A stretch of 64,000 nt of DNA from Lichina pygmaea. Its lineage: Eukaryota; Ascomycota; Lichinomycetes; Lichinales; Lichinaceae. The position numbers and the translations under genes are program-made. A model generated the notes under the pieces. It made no database searches. It saw only the letters and a program-made list of their open reading frames with translations, and had not been told where the DNA came from. The DNA is taken from contig OY730170.1 in NCBI GenBank assembly GCA_963422465.1, positions 3,572,379-3,636,378 of the forward strand, written 5' to 3'. This document shows, in pieces, positions 56,822-64,000 of the stretch (position 1 is the stretch's first letter; each line of letters starts with the position of its first letter).

Positions 56822-58782
56822 ACCGACTACGAAACAGTACGAGACCTTCACTCTCCGTCTCTCTCGCCTCCCCGTTCCTTGCACCCTGCCGCTGCTCCCT
56901 CTCCCTCTTCTCCATCCCATCATCATCATGGTGCTCGTCATCATCGTCATCATCAGGATCATCATCGTCCAATCTCATGCTCGCACCCAACAAGCTACCA
57001 AACAGCTCGTCAACCTGTCTCTTGCCCCAAGTGCCTCGATCGTCGGGCACCATGAAGTTCTGGAGCTTGTCGTGCACGGTGAAGCGTAGTTTTCTGCCCT
57101 TGGACGCGCGCGTGTCGACTTTCTTCCTCGTCTTGGCTTCGCGCATGGCTGTCCACGGACTGGCTCCACCAACGCTTGGGTCCGCTGCCGTCGCGGACGG
57201 CGCGGCCGTTGTGGACTCGACCATGCGTTGGTCGATCAGCTCCTTCAGTTGCATCTGGTAGAAATCCGCGTCGTCGTACACCGCCTCGGACTCGAACACT
57301 TTGCTTCGAAGTTGCAGCGGCGCGCACGATCGGGGAACCCTCGTGCGCTTGACGAGCCGGTCTTGGTTCGAGAGCTGCTCGTCCAGGATATCGGTGATGG
57401 TCTGCTGCTTGACGGTGTTGTTCAGTCGTCTGGCGGCGCTGGCGGCCGATCCATGACCCGTCACGCCCCGCACTTTGGCCGACCACTTCTCCAAGACAGC
57501 TCGTCGGTACGTAGACACTCGAGCCTCGTCCTCTCGCATCTCTTGTGCGAGATCGTTAAGTGAAGCTGGGCTGTCCTCCTCAAGCACGCGCTTGCGCTTG
57601 CGATTCGAGTCGGGAGACAAGGGAAAGGACTGGTGGAGCTGAGCACGGAGACCGTTGAGCTGCGTCCATAGCCGAAGCGCCACCTCCTCGGCCGTAACGA
57701 AGGCATCTACGTGCCCCTGATGGCTGCCATCATGGCCACCCGCCGTCTCCGAGCTTTGCGCGACGGGCAAGGTATTGACGGCGATCAGCGCCTTTTGTAG
57801 TCGTATACGAGTATTAAGCAGAGCATCGTATCCTCGTCGTTGGTGCTTCAGTGCCTGCCCTTTTGCTGCATCTGCTTTCGTGGCCTCTGCTATGCTTTTG
57901 ACAACGATCTTCTGCTCCTCGCCCATCATTTTGCGTAATGCGGCACGATTGGCTGATGCCGTGTCTGCGGGTTGGCCACCTTCGTCGTCAAAATCCTCAA
58001 AGCCATCTCCGTCTCCTCTGTCTTCTTCGTCCTCAGTTGTAATCTGAGCATTGTCTTGTTCGAGGCCAGACTGATCAGAGGAGAAGCCATCGACTGCCTC
58101 GTCTTGATCTTCTTCGGAGCTGGTGTCGCTCTCGTCCGCGTAGCTCGAAGTATGGAAGTTGCTGAAAGTCTCATTGGAAGGCTTTTCTTGTCCTGGCTGA
58201 TTGTTTTCTCCTCTATGGGCGTGACTGTCTCCATTTAGAAATGCAACGGGAACGTCGTCGTCGTCGTCGTTCTCTTCCATGCTGTCATCTTGATCGGTCC
58301 CATCCTCCATCTCCTCCTCTTCAAGATCCTTCTCTTTGGCAATGGTGATATCTTCAGACGAAGTTGAAGCACTCCCAGAGAGTCCAGGCGCTGGAAGAGG
58401 ACTCCCGTCACTACTGTCTTGCAGAAAGGCTTTCCGGCTTATTCGTGACCCTACATACCGAGGGCCTAGCAGAGGTTCCTCGTTGCCACGCAGCCGGCTC
58501 TTCCTTGGAGAGTATCAGTTTCCACACGACAGCTCAGGTCTTCTAAAACTTTTCAGCTTACTCTGTAGCTTCGTAGTGCTCGCGACCGTTGCGTGCTTCC
58601 CCACTTGCCTCTGACGCCGAATCGTCGCTCGTTCCGCTATGGTCTCTTTCATCTTCGGGATCGAGTTCTGGGCTGGGATCAGCATACTGTCGACGATAAA
58701 TGCAGGAGTCGACATAGATACCTCTTGGTGCTGGATCATTCAGATCTGCTATTTGCTCCAGCAACGACTTTGGCCGCTTCAT
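56820..58782 (-). CDS. BFR2: ribosome biogenesis factor Bfr2 (AATF/Che-1, TRAUB family)
   Basis: Bfr2 (AATF) is a nucleolar part of the small-subunit processome, needed for early cleavages of pre-rRNA. Two exons are inferred: 58782-58562 and 58503-56820, giving 634 residues. The N-terminus starts MKRPKSLLEQIADLNDPAP, and the second exon begins with KSRLRGNEEPLLGPRYVGSR. A long acidic region follows (ENDDDDDVPVAF and others). The AATF domain has KALIAVNTLPVA and LRLWTQLNGLRAQLHQ. The TRAUB domain has DADFYQMQLKELIDQRM, KVDTRASKGRKLRFTVHDKL and FMVPDDRGTWGKRQVDELFG. The C-terminus is acidic. Directly behind the stop codon lies a CAG/CTG repeat (about 56786-56819) in the 3' untranslated region. 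The gene is divergent from IND1 with a spacer of 231 bases. Confidence 0.9.
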
Positions 58783-59013
58783 ATCTGCTAGTCTTTGTGG
58801 GATTGTAAGCCACAAAAGTGTGGACCAAGGACACCAGCGTACCGTACTGAAGTCCCGGCTTCAGCGCTTACTAACAAGCGCTGAGGTACCGGTATGCTAC
58901 AGTATTAGAGCTGGACAGCCTGCAGTTAGCGGACTACCCGCTTAATCAGACACGAACTACTGTACCGGTGACAATGCGCCTACTGTACGGAGCAGGTCGG
59001 CCAGCGTAAGAAT

Positions 59014-60180
59014 ATGCAACGACGATGTTTTTCAACCCTCTCAAGTTTGCGATATGCAAGAACAGTGGTATGGCTTGATCCACGCTGCCCGTTCGAGATT
59101 GCTCACCAGATCTCCAGGGTCTCCCACACGCCAGTGCCGCGCCACAGATACCGCGACTGCAATCAAGGCTCCCGCCAAAGAGAAAGATCAGGAACGTCGA
59201 GAAGGTGATTGCGGTTGCATCAGCAAAGGGGGGTGTTGGCAAATCCACTGTCGCAGGTATCCGCAGCCATCGAAGACCGAGTACTTCTCGAGCAGCGCCT
59301 AAAATTTGAAAGCCAACCTTGCCCTGGCATTCGCCCGTCTCGGGTACAACAGCGGCATCCTTGACACGGACATCTTCGGGCCTTCGATCCCTACACTATT
59401 TGGTCTTTCCGGAGAGCCAAAGCTTTCCGAGGGTACCTGTCATCTATCGGATTGAAAGGACTGTGGCTTACGAGGCTCGCAGACAACCAATTGGTTCCTC
59501 TTCGGAACTATGGCGTCAGCTGCATGTCTTTGGGGTTCCTAGTCGGTGAAGATGCTCCGGTCGTATGGAGAGGCCCGATGGTCATGAAAGCTTTGCAGCA
59601 ACTGCTTCATGAAGTCAACTGGGGAGGCTTGGATGTGTTGGTTTTGGACCTGCCCCCAGGAACCGGCGATACCCAATTGACAATAACGCAACAGGTCAAA
59701 CTCGATGGTAAGCAAGCCAACTAGCTTGAGCTCAATCGTCTAATCCAACTGCTCACAGGTGTTGTCATCATCTCTACACCTCAAGATATCGCCTTGAAAG
59801 ACGCGGTCAAGGGGCTCAACATGTTCAAGAAGGTCGAAGTCCCGGTAAAGCTCCCCGCCAAATCTTCCTCCGAGTCCTCTTTCTATCTACGAGGGTATCT
59901 AACAGCATTTTAGATTCTAGGGATGGTCCAAAATATGTCAGTCTTCGTATGTCCTGAGTGCAATCGCGCGACACACATCTTTGGCTCCGAAGGAGTTTCT
60001 CGCGCGTGTGAGAAACACGAGGTCGAGCTTCTGGGAGATGTCCCCCTCCACGCCCAGATCCAAGAGGATGCGGATCGAGGGAAGCCAACGGTGGTAGCGG
60101 AAATTGACAGTGACAGGGCTGGAGCTTTCTTCAAGATCGCGAACAGGGTGCGGGATAAGTTGGGACTGCAACCGAGATGA
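59014..60180 (+). CDS. IND1: mitochondrial iron-sulfur protein Ind1 (NUBPL), complex I assembly
   Basis: Ind1 is a P-loop NTPase of the Mrp/NBP35 family in the mitochondrial matrix that delivers iron-sulfur clusters to respiratory complex I. Six exons are inferred: 59014-59067, 59118-59256, 59313-59432, 59483-59707, 59759-59844 and 59914-60180, giving 296 residues. The N-terminus [18 protein letters not shown] looks like a mitochondrial presequence. The deviant Walker A motif is [12 protein letters not shown]. Further motifs are [30 protein letters not shown] and [20 protein letters not shown]. The cluster-binding CxxC is in [18 protein letters not shown]. The first intron was placed by the change of frame between the presequence and [17 protein letters not shown]; its exact borders are the weakest point. 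A gene of this kind fits a fungus with complex I. Confidence 0.88.
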
Positions 60181-60774
60181 AAGTCATCGTGACTTGTGGA
60201 TCTTCTGGAAATCGACAGATCGGAGTCTCCGCCTGTCGTATATTATTTGAGCTTCAACAAGTTGAGATCAAGAACACCCAGAAAGATACCTGTTTCACTA
60301 GTTTTGTAATTTAGACATGAACAGTGGTACAACTAAAATACATACTGTACGTACTGTACGTATTGCTACGGCTACGGCCAGATCATCAGAGGGGAGAATG
60401 CTCATATATTGTAGGCCTCGAGGGCTCGAGGCCTAACTTATATCGGCGCAGCTATCTGCCTGACTGAGCTATATCTGCTGACTAAGCCGCTCCTGCCGGC
60501 CCCAGCAAGTCTAAGCCAGACCACCTCGCAGAGCACCCCATCGATGATGTTGTCCTGCCTCAAACACAGCCGCTTCTCACTAGCGAAGTGAGAACTCGAT
60601 ATGCCCACGACGCCGTTGCTGTTAGAAGCATCCAAGACACCAAGTCCCAGTTGGGTGACCCCCAGAGATCTAGGGGTCAGCTATGAAAGATTAGGTAAGG
60701 AAGACGCTCGGGCTAGGGTGAAAAAAGAAGCAAAAGAGTCATGTGAAAAGCCACGTGACAGCACTGTCCGAGCG
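60181..60774. other. spacer downstream of IND1
   Basis: No gene was recognised. A piece at about 60440-60480 looks faintly like a tRNA D arm on the minus strand but lacks a T arm. GTACGTACTGTACG words occur at 60343-60362. Confidence 0.4.
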
Positions 60775-61290
60775 GCCGTGGGCCGCGGTTGCTATATTGG
60801 GGCCTGGTAATACGTACTTCCGTACGGAACGTACGTAGTCAGTAGTAGAAGCCGTTACTGTAGGTACAGGCTTCGCCGCGCCCGGAGAAGGCGGAGGCAG
60901 TCTAATACCACGCGTTTGGCGGTCTCCCACGGCGCTCCGCAGCTGCAAGCCGGCGTGGGGAAGCCGGGGACCTGTCGCCCGCAGAGGGACGCTGCCAGCC
61001 CGATCTTGCCTGTACGGACCTTGTGTCAGGATGCTGCTTTGTGCCTTCGACAAGCCGGCGTGCAGACGGAGAGCCGACTGATACGGCATCTTGTCGGGTT
61101 TCCAGCTGCCACCACCTTAGGGGTCCGGGTCAAACATCCGGGCCCTGGGTGGGGGGCCGCCATGCAGCCAGTGCCAGCGTTCCCAGCACTGAGAGCTGGT
61201 ACGCCTGCCAGATGAATCGCGGCCGGGGGTGCCTGGGGGTGCCTGGGGGTGCCTGGGGGTGCCCGGGGGTGCCCCTGCGATACCGGTATG
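60775..61290 (-). mobile_element. degraded LINE fragment, same family as 23473-24990
   Basis: The minus strand reads SSQCWERWHWLHGGPPPRA (61230-61140) and YQSALRLHAGLSKAQSSILT (about 61085-61025), then broken pieces of the CCHC region around 60920-61000, each similar to the larger LINE copy. The frame shifts several times, and the 3' end with the tail is missing. Five units of the word gtgcctggggg/gtgcccggggg lie at about 61219-61270. This is the oldest-looking of the three copies. Confidence 0.7.
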
Positions 61291-62637
61291 GTGAGACAAA
61301 ACGTTGTTATTTCGACGCGTACCGTACGTACTCGTAGATCAGCCGGGTGCTGATTACATGATCATCATCGTAACCCATGACGCATACGTCAGCGCTCTGT
61401 GGCCGGCCGGCCTCATGGATTCGCGGGTCGTATTCTTTTGGTTTCCCTGACTACGTATACTCCACTTGCCAACCGTTGTAGCGTTGCCGTGTCACCTTCC
61501 TATTTGACTTATAATCCCAACTCCAGGGTACCGAGATGACCAAGGGAGATCCCTCCGACTTGGCGGTTTGCTGACACTCTGCCTCTATGGGGTTGCGAAG
61601 CTGAACGAGTGCGAACCTTTGAAAATACCTTGTCATCGACTGCTACAGTAGCAGGTCTTTCGCAAAGGTCGGGCAATCTCTTCAGCCCTATAGCCTGGAA
61701 AGCACCTCTCCTGAAAGGGCTGTCCTTCCGGGGGTCAATAGGCTCATGACCTCGCCCGTCGATACTGTGCTTGTTGGACAAGTGCATCGTGCACTTGTGT
61801 GCGCCGCCTTCCAATCCTGGTCATCAAAGCCGCAAGCCCGGTTTTGACATGTACCGTGGACTGTCCAAGCTTCTCTCAACATCCAACGGCTGCCTTGATA
61901 CCATCTGACTCGTGTATTGGCGATACCTTTGGGTCTGTGGGCACCCCATTCCCTGCGGCTCCTGACCTTCGCTCCTCACGGGGCTCTTTGCAACAAGGTC
62001 TGGTGTCTCGGGGCCTCTCGGCGTAAAACCCCGGGCCGCTGTCGTCATTGTTCTTCACAGCTGAGGGGGCATCTTGCTTTTTAGGAACTTGATGCCCGCG
62101 GTTCGAGAAGCTCTATTGGAAGCTTCTGTCTCGGAGGAGATCTTGCTCGCCGGCGACAAGGTCCGAAGATGGCAGGAGCCAAGATGATGTCGTCCAAGCT
62201 GCTCCGATTCATAGCGCAATGCTACGACTCTGCCTCTAGCTCGTAGACTTTTTATGCGCGTTTGCGGCTTGTTGATCGTGGGGCGCTGTTCGGAGAACGA
62301 TATCCGGCAGCCTACAGAACACAGCTTGAGGCTGTGGGAAGCCACCTCGAGAGATGGAGCACTGCTCCACGATTCCCATCTTTACTTTTGCTTGGCTCAT
62401 CTTCGTCAGCTTTGCTATGCTTGCGACGTCGCAAGAAACATCTTGTTTCGCCATGCACTCTTCACCTGCCAAATCCATCTTGACCATCGCCTCTTCACGA
62501 GACTACAGTCATGTGCACATGTTTGGGAGCGCGTGCAAGCATGGACCGGCCTGACGCAACACGATGCGTCGACATTTACAGCCTCTGTGAAGCATCGAGC
62601 CGACGAGATACGACCCGGATCATGAGCATGGCCTGTC
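61291..62637. other. spacer upstream of the secreted RNase gene
   Basis: No recognised gene. Open frames at 61509-61814 (minus) and 62254-62625 (plus) are of ordinary composition but resemble no family I know, and no splice structure suggests a gene. The right end should hold the RNase promoter. Confidence 0.4.
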
Positions 62638-62645
62638 TATATAAA
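62638..62645 (+). promoter_or_regulatory. TATA box of the RNase gene
   Basis: A perfect TATATAAA lies 132 bases upstream of the RNase start codon, a usual distance for a highly expressed secreted protein with a 5' untranslated region of about 100 bases. Confidence 0.6.
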
Positions 62646-62776
62646 CCGTCGATGAGCTCCTCCTCTCAGCAGCCAAGCCAACAGTCTTCGCCATCATCTC
62701 GACACTCTCCATTCATTCATCTGTTACTCCTTCAAACATCTGAGAGCTCGACGTTCTTTAAAGACTAGCGATCAAG

Positions 62777-63389
62777 ATGAAGTTCTTCAGCAGCCTTATT
62801 GTCGTCCTGGCTTCCGTCACTGCGGCTTTGGCAGTGCCAGTCGACGACAGCGCTGCGGGCCAGAGCAAGCTCGACAAGCGCTGGAGTGTCCACCTGCCAA
62901 AGACGAGTGTTTCATGTGGCAGTAAGTGATGTTCCTGCCCTCACGCTGTCTCGCAGCAACGCTCGATGGCCACATTTCGTGTTCTAACCAGTCTTTACCC
63001 AACCAGACACTCAGTTTACCCCAGTCCAAGTTGCATACACGATTGAGATCGCCATGAATCTCGTAGTCACAACGCAACAAATAGGTATGCACCCCACTCT
63101 CTCTTGCACGCTTTCCCAATCTAAAAGTGTCACCGCTCTGCCTACAGGCAGGAACAGGTATCCGCACGTCTACGGCAACTCGGAAGGGATTCTGTTCCAC
63201 CCTGCATGTACCGGGACCCTCCACGAGTTTCCCATGTTGGCCAACGGCGCGCGATACACCGGCGGCCGCAACCAAGGTGCACATCGGGTCGTGTTCCAGG
63301 TCGTCAAGCCCGGCGTCGCTTACTACTGCGGTCTCATCACCCACGAGGGCGCTCCCGCGGGTCGTTTCTCGAAGTGTACTCGCCCTTGA
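62777..63389 (+). CDS. secreted guanyl-specific ribonuclease (RNase T1/F1 family)
   Basis: An extracellular fungal RNase that cuts RNA after G. Three exons are inferred: 62777-62921, 63007-63084 and 63148-63389, giving 154 residues. A signal peptide (MKFFSSLIVVLASVTAALA) is followed by a short pro-part ending in a Kex2 site (LDKR, then W). The mature enzyme has the T1 motifs and the catalytic residues: RYPHVYGNSEG (His), LHEFPMLANG (Glu), GAHRVVFQ (Arg) and GLITHEGA (His). Four Cys allow two disulfides. The mature part of about 118 residues is close to RNase T1 (104) and lacks the long loops of ribotoxins, so I call it a plain RNase. A TATA box lies upstream. Confidence 0.88.
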
Positions 63390-64000
63390 ACGCCTCTTCC
63401 GCGGGGGAGAGGTTGCTCATGGAAACGCTGGAGCCCTCATCAGGTCAACCAGCTGAGCTACCTCTAGCACCGGAACCGGCTAGGCTCTTGACTGATCATT
63501 CAGGAGCAGCTTGGGGGTTCAGTACAACATCTCTTGTGCTTATTTCATTGCTGTGGATACTTGGTTTTTGCGCAGTGCCACTTCTTGTCGTCATAGAATG
63601 TTCTTGGTCAGGTCATCATCGCATGTAACTTTACATCAGGATATCGATAGGTTTTGAGAGTCTAGAAGGACATCAGAGCTCGTCGAAGACATTGTCAGGG
63701 ATGCCTTCACGGAGAGTGTGGTCACATTCTGAGGGTTCCGGCGAGGAGAAATCGGATGCGACTCTTTTTTGCCTCAGCTTTCCCTTTCGTCTTCGGCGTT
63801 TGCTCCGGCTCCAATAGTCTCTTTAATAGCATTCTCATAGAAACCACAATTGGACAACATGGCATTGAAATTCAACTTATTGAATCGATCAAGTCACGAC
63901 AGAGACGGGCTTGGCGAGCTGCTTGTCAGAGGGGTGGCTCACGTAGGAGGGGAGTCTCACTTGGTCCTACGCTTGTTGTCGTGCACTGAGGAAAAGGTGC
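63390..64000. other. right end of the window, no gene seen
   Basis: The 3' flank of the RNase gene, with no reading frame that resembles a protein. Confidence 0.4.

Noticed and set aside
60440-60500. Minus-strand sequence like a tRNA D arm (TAGCTCAGTCAGG).
   Set aside because: No T arm, no acceptor stem pairing and no clean anticodon stem could be found.
61509-61814. Minus-strand frame of 101 residues with normal composition.
   Set aside because: No recognised family, no splice partners, no conserved motif; left as unassigned spacer.
62777-63389. The secreted RNase as a ribotoxin of the sarcin or hirsutellin type.
   Set aside because: The mature chain is short and lacks the long lysine-rich loops of ribotoxins; motifs fit the T1/F1 group.

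Overview
The window is a piece of a filamentous ascomycete genome (Pezizomycotina, most like Sordariomycetes/Hypocreales). The host genes carry many short GT-AG introns, the coding parts are GC-rich and the spacers are less so, and the proteins are fungal in type (MAK5, KAP123, DBF4, a YAP1-like bZIP, a DUF2433 phosphoesterase, IND1, RAD4, a secreted T1-type RNase). Genus and species cannot be read from the window. Exon borders given here were joined by hand from splice signals and protein family similarity. The joined lengths of all multi-exon genes come out in frame, but none has transcript support.

Layout. Positions 1-566 hold no gene. Positions 567-4468 hold a composite fossil of a Ty3/gypsy chromovirus family: two LTRs in opposite orientation, an inverted 3' internal part with a pol tail and chromodomain, and a gag region. 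ATG12 (-) lies next to it at 4525-6039. After a gene-poor stretch come DBF4 (-, 8724-11382), an ICP55-type aminopeptidase (-, 12492-14783), a decayed flavin-nucleotide-binding gene (+, 15060-15921), MAK5 (-, 15957-18474) and TRM7 (+, 18683-19858). A long gene-free part (19859-25572) contains a 5'-truncated LINE. Then follow KAP123 (-, 25573-29548), the Niemann-Pick C1 homologue NCR1 (-, 30587-34612), an intron-bearing tRNA-Thr (-, 35774-35908), a DUF2433 phosphoesterase (-, 36761-39539), a protein kinase (+, 40743-41804), a second LINE fragment (-), the Tudor splicing factor SPF30 (-, 44274-45401), a YAP1-like bZIP gene (+, 46457-48820), RAD4/XPC (-, 50515-54173), an unrecognised nuclear-looking protein (+, 54502-56283), BFR2 (-, 56820-58782), IND1 (+, 59014-60180), a third LINE fragment (-), and a secreted guanyl-specific RNase (+, 62777-63389).

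Most genes are single-copy housekeeping genes that do not form a pathway or cluster. They cover ribosome biogenesis (MAK5, BFR2, and nuclear import by KAP123), DNA replication and repair (DBF4, RAD4), splicing (SPF30), tRNA modification (TRM7), mitochondria (ICP55, IND1), sterol transport (NCR1), autophagy (ATG12) and redox stress (the YAP1-like factor). Six neighbouring pairs are divergent and share one upstream spacer. The unusual points are the inverted composite retroelement with its antisense cysteine-rich reading frame, a YAP1-like factor with only the C-terminal redox cysteines, a host gene dying through transition-type stops plus frameshifts, and a dispersed palindromic motif in the spacers. 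I found no clearly new multi-gene system.
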